From JBBWZH01 sp035544115 (GTDB lineage: Bacteria > Actinomycetota > Actinomycetes > Mycobacteriales > CADCTP01), in NCBI GenBank assembly GCA_963714145.1, contig OY970235.1, forward strand, positions 3,596,001 to 3,660,000: a DNA stretch of 64,000 bases, written 5' to 3'. How positions within the stretch are numbered: position 1 is the stretch's first letter; the number at the start of each line of letters is the position of its first letter. Under the pieces are notes generated by a model. It saw only the letters and a program-made list of their open reading frames with translations, ran no database searches and was not told the origin of the DNA. A program made the translations under genes and the position numbers. This document shows positions 17,952-30,333 of the stretch, piece after piece.

Positions 17952-18728
17952 CTAGCCGGGGCGCAGCGCGAGGTCGAAGGTGGCGTGCCAGGTTCCGGCG
18001 GCGTCCGGCTTCGGGTCGAGCACGAGTTCCGGCTTGACCGAGCCGATCGTGTCGTCGTGCAGCCAGGGATCGTTGGCGTAGTAGGCCATCGTGGTGAGCG
18101 TGGCGTGGCCGGGCGCGGTCACCTTGAGGTGGGTGTGCGACGGGCGCCACGGGTGCCGGCCGAGCAGCGCCAGCAGCCGGCCGACCGGGCCGCCGGTCGG
18201 CACCTGGTAGGCCAGCGGCTTCACCGTGGTCACCGCGTACCGGCCGGCGCTGTCGGCGACCACGATGCCGCGCAGGTGCCACTCCGGCAGGTTCGCGTCC
18301 TCCTGGTCGTAGTGGCCTGCCGAGTTGGTCTGCCAGAGGTCCAGCTCGGCGCCGGGCAGCGGCGCGCCGCTGCCCGCGTCGGTGATCGTCCCGGTCAGCA
18401 GCAGCAGGTCACCCGGCTCCCCCGGCGGTGCCAGCACGGCGGGCGAGGCGAACCGCGGCGCGCCCGGACGCCAGAACGGACCCTCCACATTGGACGCCGT
18501 GCCGGCCTGCCCGGCGGCGTCCCGGCGCTCGGCGAACGTGGACAGCCCGAGCACGTCGGACAGCAGCACCATCTCACCGGCCGCGCCCACCTCGTTCAGG
18601 TAGTGCAGCACGCCGAACAGCTCCGGGTAGCTGATCTGTTCGGCCTCGATCAGCGCCTGCGCGGCGGCCAGCGCCCGGGGCAGCACCGCCGGCAACCGGC
18701 CGGCGGTGCCACCGTCCACTGTGGTCAT
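17952..18728 (-). CDS. Intradiol ring-cleavage dioxygenase
   Basis: A 258-residue catechol/hydroxyquinol 1,2-dioxygenase-type enzyme that opens an aromatic diol between its hydroxyls using non-haem Fe(III). The four iron ligands are visible: Tyr in AGHYDQED, Tyr in VKPLAYQVPT, and the two His in RPSHTHLKV. An N-terminal helical dimerisation segment and the EGPFWRPGAP motif also fit. No other aromatic-degradation gene is adjacent, so the physiological substrate cannot be read from context. It lies 13 bases downstream of the GerW gene in the same direction. Confidence 0.85.
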   Translation of the reverse strand: MTTVDGGTAGRLPAVLPRALAAAQALIEAEQISYPELFGVLHYLNEVGAAGEMVLLSDVLGLSTFAERRDAAGQAGTASNVEGPFWRPGAPRFASPAVLAPPGEPGDLLLLTGTITDAGSGAPLPGAELDLWQTNSAGHYDQEDANLPEWHLRGIVVADSAGRYAVTTVKPLAYQVPTGGPVGRLLALLGRHPWRPSHTHLKVTAPGHATLTTMAYYANDPWLHDDTIGSVKPELVLDPKPDAAGTWHATFDLALRPG

Positions 18729-18741
18729 GCTCGCCCTCCGG

Positions 18742-19095
18742 TCAGCGCGCGCGGCGGGCCCGGCGGCGCAGCACCGAACGGGCGACGAGCAGCGCGACCA
18801 CGCCGATCAGCTGACCGCCGAGGATCACCCGGGTCTGGTCGAAGGCCGGCTGCCAGGTCACCGCGCCGTCCTTGATCACGAAGACGCCGGCCGGGGTGAC
18901 CCGCAGCCCGAAGCCGCCGCCGGAGCCCTGCTCGTTGGAGTCACCGGTCCGGCCGCCCTCACCGCCACCGCCGCCGCCGACGATCCGGGCCACCGGGATG
19001 ACCAGGGCGCCGTCCCGCTCGATCGGATCGCCGAACGCTCGCCGCACGGTCGCGGCCTCCGCCAGCCGGTCCACCAACTGCGGTCCCTCCGACAT
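18742..19095 (-). CDS. GerW-family (YtfJ-like) sporulation protein
   Basis: A 117-residue small protein of the GerW/YtfJ family: the start MSEGPQLVDRLAEAATVRRAFGDPIERDG, then VIPVARIVGGGGGGEGG, a GGGFGLRVTPAGVFVIKDG segment, and a C-terminal hydrophobic stretch LIGVVALLVARSVL. In Bacillus the family is needed for spore germination; in actinomycetes the role is unproven. The ATG was chosen because homologues begin at this position. Confidence 0.8.
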   Translation of the reverse strand: MSEGPQLVDRLAEAATVRRAFGDPIERDGALVIPVARIVGGGGGGEGGRTGDSNEQGSGGGFGLRVTPAGVFVIKDGAVTWQPAFDQTRVILGGQLIGVVALLVARSVLRRRARRAR

Positions 19096-19267
19096 GCCTG
19101 CCTCCTCGTTGACGCTCCGGGTCGCCCCCAGCATTCCTGATCGCCGGCAAGCCCGTCCGGTCGACCGTCGCGGCCGAACCCGGAACGGTCGTATGCTCGG
19201 CCGAACAGCCCAATCCGCTACAACAACTCCAGTACCAGACATTTCGCTGGTCCACCAGGAGGCCACC

Positions 19268-20440
19268 GTGGGTGTCCGCGACATCCCCCGCAGCACGCTG
19301 CCGCTGGACCAGCTGACCCAGTTGACCCGGCCGGTGCCGGTGTGCTGGCACGAGCCGGACGACGACGGCGGTTTCTGGGTGGCCACCCGGCACGCCGACG
19401 TGCTGGCCGTCGCGATGGCGCCGCAGACCTTCTCCTCGCTGCGGAACACCCAGATGCTGCGCAGCTGGTTGCTCGACCCGCCGACGCTGGAAGCGCAGAA
19501 GCTGACGATGCTCAACCAGGATCCGCCGGCGCACACCAAGCTGCGGGCGATCGTGCAGCGCGCGTTCACGGTCCGGGCGATCGAGGGGATGCGCGAGCGG
19601 CTGGCCGGCTACGTCCGGGACATCGTGCGCCACGCACTGGACCGTGGCGAGGGCGACTTCGTCGCCGACATCGCCGCCGAACTGCCACTGCTGGCGATCA
19701 CCGAACTGCTCGGCGTCCCGCCGGAGGACCGCAAGCGGATCTTCGAGTGGACCGAGCAGATGATCCGGTTCGAGGATCCGGCCTACGCCGAGTCCGGCAT
19801 GGCGGCCGGCGAGGAGGCCTTCCGGTACGCCAACGAGCTGGCCGTCAGCCGCAAGGCCGAGCCGACCGGGGACGTGGTCAGCCGGCTGGTGCACGCCGAC
19901 ATCGGCGGCGAGGGCCTGACCGAGCTCGAGTTCGACCTGTTCTTCACGCTGCTGATAGTCGCCGGCACCGAGACCACCCGGCACGCGATCAGCCACGGCA
20001 TCATGGCCTTCCTGGCCAACCCCGAGCAGTGGCAGCTCTACCGGGCGGAGCGACCGCGGACCACCGCGGACGAGGTCATCCGCTGGGCCACCCCGGCGCT
20101 GTCCTACCAGCGGACCGCCGTGGTCGATGCCGAGCTGGGCGGCCAGCCGATCAGCGCGGGCGAGCGGGTCGGGGTGTTCCTGCGGCCGGCCAACCGCGAC
20201 CCGGCCGTCTTCACCGACCCGGACCGGTTCGACATCCGCCGCGACCCCAACCCGCATGTCAGCTTCGGCCGCGGCCCGCACTTCTGCCTCGGCGCCACCC
20301 TGGCCCGGGTCGAGCTGGACGTGACTCTTGCCGCTGTCGCCGACCTGATGCCCGACCTCGAGCTGGCCGGCGAGCCACGCTGGCTGAACTCCACCATTGT
20401 CAACGGCGTCGCCGGACTCCCGATGCGCTACCGCAACTGA
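19268..20440 (+). CDS. Cytochrome P450
   Basis: A 390-residue bacterial class I P450 starting at a GTG with AGGAGG five bases upstream. The oxygen-binding helix reads AGTETTRHA, the ExxR motif is EVIR, and the haem-thiolate loop is FGRGPHFCLG, all intact. It would hydroxylate a small lipophilic substrate with electrons from a ferredoxin, but no ferredoxin or reductase gene is adjacent. The upstream gap (19096-19267) has room for its promoter. Confidence 0.95.
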   Translation: MGVRDIPRSTLPLDQLTQLTRPVPVCWHEPDDDGGFWVATRHADVLAVAMAPQTFSSLRNTQMLRSWLLDPPTLEAQKLTMLNQDPPAHTKLRAIVQRAFTVRAIEGMRERLAGYVRDIVRHALDRGEGDFVADIAAELPLLAITELLGVPPEDRKRIFEWTEQMIRFEDPAYAESGMAAGEEAFRYANELAVSRKAEPTGDVVSRLVHADIGGEGLTELEFDLFFTLLIVAGTETTRHAISHGIMAFLANPEQWQLYRAERPRTTADEVIRWATPALSYQRTAVVDAELGGQPISAGERVGVFLRPANRDPAVFTDPDRFDIRRDPNPHVSFGRGPHFCLGATLARVELDVTLAAVADLMPDLELAGEPRWLNSTIVNGVAGLPMRYRN

Positions 20441-20454
20441 CAACCATCCACTCC

Positions 20455-20477
20455 GGACAGTCCATCGTGGACTGTCC
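20455..20477 (+). terminator. Intrinsic terminator after the P450 gene
   Basis: Perfect ten-base arms GGACAGTCCA (20455-20464) and TGGACTGTCC (20468-20477) enclose a three-base loop, 14 bases after the P450 stop. The arms contain the GTCCA/TGGAC element that recurs elsewhere in the window. Confidence 0.7.
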
Positions 20478-20523
20478 GATCTGGACGGTAGTGGTCCCGA
20501 ACGGCCGGAGCCGCCGGACAGTG

Positions 20524-20640
20524 GACGGCCGAGCTTCCAGCCGGCGGCTGGCCGGGACGGCCGGACGCGATCAGGCCGGGACGGCCGAGCTTTCCGGCCG
20601 ACGGCTGGGACGGCCGGACAGCGATCAGGCCGGGACGGCC
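20524..20640. repeat. Two tandem copies of a roughly 55-base GC-rich unit
   Basis: A segment containing GACGGCCGAGCTT, GGCGGCTGG and GCGATCAGGCCGGGACGG is present twice in a row with small indels. The second copy runs into the 3' end of the PIG-L gene. No coding potential is evident in the intergenic part. Confidence 0.6.
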
Positions 20641-21572
20641 GGGTTGAGCGAGTCGAGCAGGCCGGGGATGCCCGGGCCGACGTACCACTCCAGCCCGTAG
20701 GTCTCGGCGAAGCCACGGCGGCGCAGCGCGGCCCGGTCGATCTGGCTGGCGTGCGCGGCCATCGCGGCCCGCTTCGCGGCCAGGTCGGCCGCGTCGGCGG
20801 CGACCACGGTGGTCACCTCGTCCCGGTGCCGGCCCAGCCGCGGCGCGGCCGGCCGGCCGGACTGCTCACCGGCGGGCCGGGGCAGCCCGGCGGCGGCCCG
20901 GCCGACCAGGTGCCGACCGCCGATCCGGTCCCGGTCGACGGTGGCCTGGTAGCCGGCGATGCCGGCATGACCGGCGGCGGCCACGCCGATCCGGTGCACG
21001 GCGAGGTGGTCCGGGTGCGGGTAGATGCCGCCCGGGTCGTAGTGCACCAGCGCTTCGGCACCCTCGGCCGCGCACAGCCGGGCCAGGTTGCGGGCCAGCG
21101 CCGGGACGTCGGCCCGGGCCAGCGCGTCCGGGTGGCCGTTGTCCGGCCAGCCGGGCATGCCCGAGTCGCGCCGGCCGAGCAGCACCAGCCGGGCCACCCC
21201 GAGCAGCGCGCAGGCCTGCTCCAGTTCGGTCCGGCGCACGTCGGCCAGCGCCTGCCCGGACCGCAGCGGCCGCAGCGCCGGCCCGAGGTCGCCGCCGGTC
21301 GCGGTGACCAGCACCACCCGGGCGCCGCGCCGGGCCAGCCGGTGCATGGTGGCCGCGGTGAAGATCGCCTCGTCGTCCGGGTGCGCGTGCAGGAACACCA
21401 CGCACCGCCCGCGCAGCGAGTGGTCCGCACCCGGGTCCCGAGCCGGGCGGACCGGCTCGGCGGTCAGGCGACCGGGCCGGCTGATGGTCGGGGCGGGCGC
21501 CTGCGCGGCGCCGGGGAACGGTGGCATCGAGGACTCGCTCGCTGGGGGCAGGGTCGGCCAGGGACGCGGCAC
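20625..21572 (-). CDS. PIG-L family N-acetylglucosaminyl deacetylase
   Basis: A 315-residue zinc deacetylase of the LmbE/MshB/Mca group. The metal motif AHPDDEAIFTAATM is near residue 63 and the second, YPHPDHLAVHRIG, near residue 175. Family members deacetylate glucosaminyl substrates in mycothiol metabolism or natural product pathways; no mycothiol partner gene is adjacent, so MshB and Mca cannot be told apart from other members. The start is uncertain because the first 55 residues are low-complexity and not conserved; a second Met lies at residue 16. Confidence 0.8.
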   Translation of the reverse strand: MPRPWPTLPPASESSMPPFPGAAQAPAPTISRPGRLTAEPVRPARDPGADHSLRGRCVVFLHAHPDDEAIFTAATMHRLARRGARVVLVTATGGDLGPALRPLRSGQALADVRRTELEQACALLGVARLVLLGRRDSGMPGWPDNGHPDALARADVPALARNLARLCAAEGAEALVHYDPGGIYPHPDHLAVHRIGVAAAGHAGIAGYQATVDRDRIGGRHLVGRAAAGLPRPAGEQSGRPAAPRLGRHRDEVTTVVAADAADLAAKRAAMAAHASQIDRAALRRRGFAETYGLEWYVGPGIPGLLDSLNPAVPA

Positions 21573-21862
21573 GGTACGGGCCCACAGCAGGACGCCCGGG
21601 ACAGAGCGGGCGTACCAGCGGGACTACCCGGTGCCGGCTACAGGGCCGGCTGGCTCGGGAGCCGTACCGGGGTCAGCGACAGCGCTGGTCGAAGTGGTGC
21701 GCGCGGCGGCGCACCCAGCCGCAGTCGGCCGCGCGCACCGCCGGAGCGGCGATCGGGGCAGGCCGGGCGGACATAGGAAAGATCGTGACACACATGTCAA
21801 GGTGGCGCAGCAGGACCGACCGGACCGGGCCCGTTCGGACAATCGGCCGGCCCGTTCGGGCG
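21573..21862. other. Intergenic region without a recognised gene
   Basis: The 290 bases between the PIG-L gene and the imuA promoter hold no gene I recognise. A short inverted repeat TGACACACATGTCA lies at 21786-21799, and its minus strand contains a TTGACA that could begin a promoter toward the PIG-L gene. Confidence 0.4.
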
Positions 21863-21887
21863 TTGACAGCTTCGAACATATGTTCGA
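21863..21887 (+). promoter_or_regulatory. SOS (LexA) box and -35 element of the mutasome operon
   Basis: TCGAACATATGTTCGA (21872-21887) is a perfect 16-base palindrome matching the actinobacterial LexA consensus TCGAAC-N4-GTTCGA. A TTGACA -35 hexamer (21863-21868) lies just before it, so the box would overlap the core promoter. It ends ten bases before the imuA ATG, which leaves little room for a leader; transcription may start at or near the ATG. Confidence 0.9.
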
Positions 21888-21897
21888 GGATCTCCAC

Positions 21898-22641
21898 ATG
21901 ACGACGGCCGCCCCGGAACGCTCCGGCGCCGCGCGGGAGACTCGGCGGGAGGCTCGACCGCGCGGCGCCGGAGACCCACTGGAGCGGGCCCTGCTGCCGG
22001 TGCTGCCGGCCCTGGCCCCGCTGTTCCCGGACGGTGCGCTGCGCCGCGGTTCCACCGTGGCGGTCGACGGGTCCGCCGCGCTGCTGATCGCCGTGCTGGC
22101 CGGCCCGTCGCTGGCCGGGTCGTGGTGCGCGGTGCTGGGCGTGCCGACGCTCGGGTTGGTCGCCGCGGCCGGGGCCGGGGTCGCGGTCGACCGGCTGGCG
22201 CTGGTCCCGGCGCCGGGGCCGGCCTGGCCGAGCGTCACCGCCGCCCTGCTGGACGCAGTGGATCTGGTCGTGGTGGCGCCCGGGGCCAGGGTCCGGGCGG
22301 GCGACGCGCGGCGGTTGGCGGCCCGGGCCCGGCAGCGTGGCTCGGTGCTGGTGCCGTACGGGGTGCCGGCCGGCGGCTGGGAGGGCGCCGACCTGCGGCT
22401 GTCGGTGGCCGAGGCGCAGTGGAGCGGGCTCGGTGCCGGTTGGGGCCACCTGCGGGCCCGGCAGGTGCTGCTGCACAGCGACGGGCGCGGCTCGGCGGCC
22501 CGGCCGCGGCGGGCCCAGGTCTGGCTGCCGGCGGCCGGCGGCCGGGTGGAGCCGGCCGCCGCGGTGGTCCCGATCCCGGTCCGCCGGGCGCCGGCCGGGC
22601 AGCCACCGGGTCGCCGGCCGCCGCCCGGGGAGCCGCTCTGA
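21898..22641 (+). CDS. imuA: ImuA-type mutasome protein
   Basis: A 247-residue RecA/SulA-like protein at the head of an imuA-imuB-dnaE2 cassette. It has a RecA-like core without a clear Walker A (LRRGSTVAVDGSAALLIAVLAG replaces it) and a Pro/Arg-rich C-terminus. In mycobacteria the equivalent ImuA' is required with ImuB and DnaE2 for damage-induced mutagenesis. It is directly controlled by the SOS box ten bases upstream. Its TGA overlaps the imuB ATG (TGATG). No frameshift is visible. Confidence 0.8.
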   Translation: MTTAAPERSGAARETRREARPRGAGDPLERALLPVLPALAPLFPDGALRRGSTVAVDGSAALLIAVLAGPSLAGSWCAVLGVPTLGLVAAAGAGVAVDRLALVPAPGPAWPSVTAALLDAVDLVVVAPGARVRAGDARRLAARARQRGSVLVPYGVPAGGWEGADLRLSVAEAQWSGLGAGWGHLRARQVLLHSDGRGSAARPRRAQVWLPAAGGRVEPAAAVVPIPVRRAPAGQPPGRRPPPGEPL

Positions 22642-24194
22642 TGGCGCGCCGGACGGTCGTGCTCTGGTGCCCTGACTGGCCGGTGATCAGCGCCGCCGGT
22701 GCGGCAGGCCTGTCCCCCACCGCCCCGATCGCGGTGATCTGGGCCAACCGGGTGGTGGCCTGCTCGGCGGCCGCCCGGGCGGAGGGGGTGCGCCGCGGGC
22801 TGCGCCGGCGCGAGGCGCAGGGCCGCTGCCCCGACCTGGTCGTGCTGCGGCACGATCCGGTCCGGGACGCGCGCGCTTTCGAGCCGGTGGTGGCCGCGGT
22901 CGAGGAGCTGGCGCCCGGGGTGGAGGTGATCCGGCCGGGGCTGTGCGCGGTGGCCGCCCGCGGCCCGGCCCGCTACTTCGGTGGTGACCGGGCGGCGGCC
23001 GCCCGGCTGGTCCGAGCAGGTCGCCGCCAGCACCCGGGTGGACGAGCCAGGTCGGGGTCGCCGACGGCCGGTTCGCCGCCGGGCTGGCCGCCCGGCAGGC
23101 CGAGATCGTGCCGCGCGGCGGGACCCGGGCGTTCCTGGCCCCGTTCCCGGTCGACACGCTGGACTGGCCGGAGCTGGCCGACCTGCTGCGCCGGCTCGGG
23201 CTGCGTACCCTGGGCGACTTCGCCGGCGCTGCCCGCCGCGCGACGTGCTGGCCCGGTTCGGTCCGGACGGGGCCCGCGCGCACCGGCTGGCCCGCGGGCC
23301 AGGACGAGCGCCCGCTGGCGGCCCGGGTGCCCGCCGCCGGAGCTGGCCGTGCACGGTCGAGTTCGACCCGCCGGTCGACCGGGTCGACACCGCCGCCTTC
23401 GCCGCCCGGGCGCTGGCCGAGCAGGCTGCACGACGGGCTGTCCGGCGCGGGCTGGCCTGCACCCGGCTGGCGATCGAGGCGCAGACCGAGCACGGCGAGG
23501 AGCTGCACCGGGTCTGGCGGCACGAGGGGCTGCTGACCCCGGCCGCGATCGCCGACCGGGTGCGCTGGCAGCTCGACGGCTGGCTGACCCGGGCCGCCAC
23601 CGGGGAGGCGGAGCGGCCGACCGCCGGGATCATGCTGCTGCGGCTGGTGCCGGACGAGGTGATCCGGCACAGCGGGCTGCAGCTCGGGCTGTGGGGCGAG
23701 CCTCGGCGACGCCGGCGAGCGGGCCAGCCGGGCGCTGGCCCGGGTGCAGGGCATGCTCGGCGCGCGACGCGGTGCTCACCGCGGTGCTCGGCGGCGGGCG
23801 TGACCCGGACGAGCAGGTCCGGCTGGTGCCCTGGGGCGACGAGCGGGTGCCGGCCCGGCCGGCGGATCCGCCCTGGCCCGGGCAGGTCCCGGCGCCGGCG
23901 CCGGCCACCGTGCTGGCCGACCCGGTACCGGTCGAGGTGCTGGCCGCCGACGGCGGCCCGGTCGGCGTCACCGGCCGGTACGCGGTCACCGCCGAGCCGG
24001 CCCGGTTCGCCGCCCCGGGCCGGCCGGCCACCGCGCTGCTGGCCTGGGCCGGGCCGTGGCCGGTGGACGAGCGCTGGTGGGACCCGGCCGCGGCCCGCCG
24101 CCGGGCCCGGTTCCAGCTGCTCGGCGCCGACGGCGACCGCCTGGCTGGTCGCCCTGGAGGCCGGCCGCTGGTGGGCCGAAGGGGTGTACGACTG

Positions 24195-24195
<1 letters not shown>
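22641..24195 (+). pseudogene. imuB: ImuB, Y-family polymerase-like mutasome adaptor (multiple frameshifts)
   Basis: The start MARRTVVLWCPDWPVISAAG is the hallmark of ImuB, an inactive Y-family polymerase homologue that links DnaE2 to the beta clamp. The frame is lost near 23012 and then at about a dozen points (near 23048, 23225, 23240, 23299, 23331, 23351, 23425, 23443, 23701, 23762, 24140). Removing one base at nearly every point restores a continuous ImuB: LVEQVAAST, DFAALPAADVLARFG, RVPPPELAVTVEFDPPVD, LVPDEVIRHSGLQLGLWGE, ending WLVALEAGRWWAEGVYD. Conserved motifs remain intact between lesions. Sequence error is likely, true loss possible. Confidence 0.8.
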
Positions 24196-27540
<3,345 letters not shown>

Positions 27541-27544
<4 letters not shown>

Positions 27545-28527
27545 GCCGGGCCCCCATGCGCTGGCGGCAGGCCGACGAGGCGCCGCCGGACGGGCAGGGC
27601 AGCCTGTTCTCCTCGGACGAGCTGGTCACCACCGAGCGCGGCACCGGGCGGCTGTCCGGCATGGAGTTCATGCACGTGCACGCCCGGCGGATCATCAACG
27701 AGGTGCCGGCGGCGTCCCGGATGCCGTTCCGGTTCACCATCAACGCCTACCGCGGCTGCAGCCACGCCTGCACGTACTGCTTCGCCCGGCCCACCCACGA
27801 GTATCTGGGGCTGGACATCGGCGCCGACTTCGAGCGCCGGCTGGTGGTGAAGGTGAACGCGGTCGACCGGCTGCGGGCCGAACTGCGCAGCCCGCGCTGG
27901 GCCGGCGACCACATCGCGATGGGCACCAACACCGACCCGTACCAGCGCTGCGAGGGCAAGTACCGGCTGACCCGCGGGCTGATCGAGGCGCTCGGCGCGG
28001 CGGCCAACCCGTTCTCGATCCTGACCAAGTCCGCCCTGGTGCTGCGTGATCTGGACGTGCTGACCGTGGCCGCCAGCCGGGCCGAGGTGCGGGTGAACCT
28101 GTCCATCGGCACGCTGGACGAGCAGGTCTGGCGGGCCACCGAGCCGGGCACGCCACACCCGCTGCGCCGGGTGGCCGCGGTCCGCCAGTTGAACGAGGCC
28201 GGCATCCGCACCGGCGTCCTGGTCGCGCCGGTGCTGCCTGGCGTCTCCGACTCGCCGGCCCAGTTGGAGGCGGTGGTGGCCGCCTGCGTCGAGGCCGGTG
28301 CCAGCTCGATCTCCGCGATCTACCTGCACCTGCGCCCGGGTGTGCGGGAACACTTCCTGGGCTGGTTGCGATCCCACGATCCCGCGCTGGCCGACGACTA
28401 CCACCGCCGGTACCAGCGCGCCTACCTCCCCGACAGCGAGCAGAAGATGCTCACCATCCGGGTCCGCGCCCTGGTCGAGCGCGCCGGCGCCCGCTACCTC
28501 CCGCCGTCCGCGAGCCGGTCCGCATGA
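27541..28527 (+). CDS. Rv2578c-family radical SAM protein
   Basis: A 328-residue radical SAM enzyme. The 4Fe-4S motif is GCSHACTYCFA (CxxxCxxC) near residue 80, preceded by PFRFTINAYRG, typical of the Rv2578c/SplB-like family. The family binds S-adenosylmethionine to start radical chemistry; a photoproduct-lyase-like repair role has been suggested by similarity but the substrate is unknown. The ATG overlaps the dnaE2 stop (ATGA), placing it in the SOS mutasome operon, which favours a DNA-damage role. The frame is intact, unlike the two genes before it. Confidence 0.85.
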
Positions 28528-28563
28528 CCGGCCCGTGGTCCGGCGGCCCGGCCCGCACGATCC

Positions 28564-29208
28564 TCAGCCGGGGACGACGAGGTCGGCGCGGTCGCGGCCG
28601 GCGCGGATCAGCGCGGCGTTGCGCTCGTCACTGCCGAGGGCCCAGTCGCGGGCCGCCGCCACGGTCTTGCCGAATTCGACGTGCCGGCGGATCAGCCGCT
28701 CGATCCGGGTCGGCTCGTCCGGTTCGAGGAACCAGACCTCGTCCAGCAGCGACCGCACCGGCGCCCACGGGCCGGTGTCCACCAGCAGGTAGTTGCCCTC
28801 GGTGACCACCAGCGGCACGTCCCGCGGCACCGGGATCGCCCCGGCGATCGGCTCCTCTATCTCACGCCGGAACGCCGGCGCGTAGACCACGTCCTCGGCC
28901 GGGTCGCGCAGCCGGCGCAGCAGCGCGACGTATCCGGCGGCGTCGAAGGTGTCCGCGGCGCCCTTGCGATCCCGCCGGCCGAGCCGGAGCAGTTCGACGT
29001 TGGCCAGGTGGAAGCCGTCCATCGGCGCGGCCACCGCGCCCGGCGCCAGCGCCTGCACCAGCCGGTCGGCCAGCCAGGACTTGCCCGCGCCCGGTGCCCC
29101 GGTCAGCCCGAGGATCCGCCGCTGTCCTGGCACGCACAGCCCCCGGGCCCGCCGGACAAGCTCGTCCGGCACCGCCTCGCCAGCACCACTCGCCGGCCCG
29201 CTCGTCAT
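28564..29208 (-). CDS. Nucleoside/nucleotide kinase family protein (uridine-kinase-like)
   Basis: A 214-residue P-loop kinase of the uridine kinase / phosphoribulokinase / pantothenate kinase group. The Walker A is GLTGAPGAGKSWLA near residue 38; PMDGFHLAN is the conserved substrate-side Asp loop, and VVTEGNYLLVD is the strand with the catalytic Glu. It phosphorylates a hydroxyl on a small nucleoside or sugar, exact substrate unknown. It converges with the radical SAM gene across a 36-base gap. Confidence 0.85.
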   Translation of the reverse strand: MTSGPASGAGEAVPDELVRRARGLCVPGQRRILGLTGAPGAGKSWLADRLVQALAPGAVAAPMDGFHLANVELLRLGRRDRKGAADTFDAAGYVALLRRLRDPAEDVVYAPAFRREIEEPIAGAIPVPRDVPLVVTEGNYLLVDTGPWAPVRSLLDEVWFLEPDEPTRIERLIRRHVEFGKTVAAARDWALGSDERNAALIRAGRDRADLVVPG

Positions 29209-29445
29209 GCCGCCCCCGGCACCGAGCCAGCGTGACAGACGCCACCCGCCCTCCGGGCCCGGCCTGGGGCCCGGCCCGACGCCGAAGCCCAGCCCGAGGC
29301 CGAAGCCCAGCCCGAGACCGAAGCCCAGCCTGGGGCCCAGCCCGGGGACGGGGACGGGGACGGGGACGGGGACGGGGACGGAAAACTGTCAGACATCGCC
29401 GGCATTATCGCCCCGTCGAGTGAGCAGGTCCGACCAGGAGGCGAG
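29209..29445. repeat. Intergenic repeats including a (GGGGAC)n run
   Basis: From about 29255 to 29340 several diverged copies of a 17-18-base unit containing CCGAAGCCCAGCCCGAG follow one another, and from 29341 to 29382 the hexamer GGGGAC is repeated six times. The four-G runs could form G-quadruplexes on the plus strand. The following A/T-richer stretch (29383-29412) probably contains the promoter of the glycosylase gene, whose AGGAGG lies just before its ATG. Confidence 0.8.
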
Positions 29446-30333
29446 ATGACCAGGCACTTCACGATCGTGCCAGCGGGTGAGTTCAGGCTGGCCGAGTCCG
29501 GCCGGCTCGGCTTCGGCCAGCGGCTGGCGCCGATGTGGGACGGCGTCATGCGGCTCGCCTTCTGCGTCGACGGGTACCGGGAGCAGGTCGGCGTGGAGGT
29601 CCGGCAGGACGCGGCCGGCCGGGTGCGGTGCACCGTGCACGGCACGGCCGACCTGGCCGCGGTGCGCCGGCAGGTCGCCCGCTGCCTATCGCTCGATCAC
29701 GACGGCACCGGGTTCGGCGCGGTCGGCCAGCGGGATCCGGTGATCGGCCGGCTGCAGTCGGCGGCGCCCGGGCTGCGGCCGCCGCTGTTCTACTCGCCGT
29801 ACGAGGCGGCGGTCTGGGCCGTGCTCGCCGCGCGGCGGTCGGCCCGGCTGATGGCCGAGGTGCGGCGCCGGCTGAGCGAGGCGTACGGCACGACGTTCGA
29901 GCTGGCCGGCCTGCCGGTCGCCGCGCTGCCGACGCCGGCACAGTTGCTCACCGTGGCCGGGTTTCCCGGCCTCTCCCCGCAGAAGATCGACTGGCTGCAC
30001 GGTATCGCCCGGGCCGCGCTGGCCGGGCGGCTCGACGCGGCCACCCTGCAGGCCATGGAGCCGGGCGCCGCGATGGCACAACTGCGCACGATCAAGGGCA
30101 TCGGGCCGTTCTACAGCTCGCTGATCGTGATCCGTGGCACCGGCCTGGCCGACGTCCTCCCGGTCAACGAGCCACGCTTGCTCGCCCTGGTCACCGACCT
30201 GTACGGGCTGCCCGGGGCACCCACCGAGGCGGAGTTCCAGGCACTCGCGGAGCCGTGGCGGCCGTTCCGCACCTGGGCCGCCGTCCTGATCCGCGCCGCC
30301 GCCGACCGGCTGGACCCCGCCGACGCCGCCTAG
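29446..30333 (+). CDS. AlkA-like DNA-3-methyladenine glycosylase family protein
   Basis: A 295-residue protein of the helix-hairpin-helix glycosylase superfamily. The HhH segment is IKGIGPFYSSLIVIRGTG, followed by LADVLPVNEPRLLALV. In E. coli AlkA the sequence after the hairpin is LPDDY with the second Asp catalytic; the aligned residue here appears to be Asn with Glu next to it, so excision activity is not certain. The N-terminal 110 residues match the AlkA-type beta domain. It would remove alkylated bases in base excision repair. Start is set by AGGAGG four bases before ATG. Confidence 0.75.
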   Translation: MTRHFTIVPAGEFRLAESGRLGFGQRLAPMWDGVMRLAFCVDGYREQVGVEVRQDAAGRVRCTVHGTADLAAVRRQVARCLSLDHDGTGFGAVGQRDPVIGRLQSAAPGLRPPLFYSPYEAAVWAVLAARRSARLMAEVRRRLSEAYGTTFELAGLPVAALPTPAQLLTVAGFPGLSPQKIDWLHGIARAALAGRLDAATLQAMEPGAAMAQLRTIKGIGPFYSSLIVIRGTGLADVLPVNEPRLLALVTDLYGLPGAPTEAEFQALAEPWRPFRTWAAVLIRAAADRLDPADAA

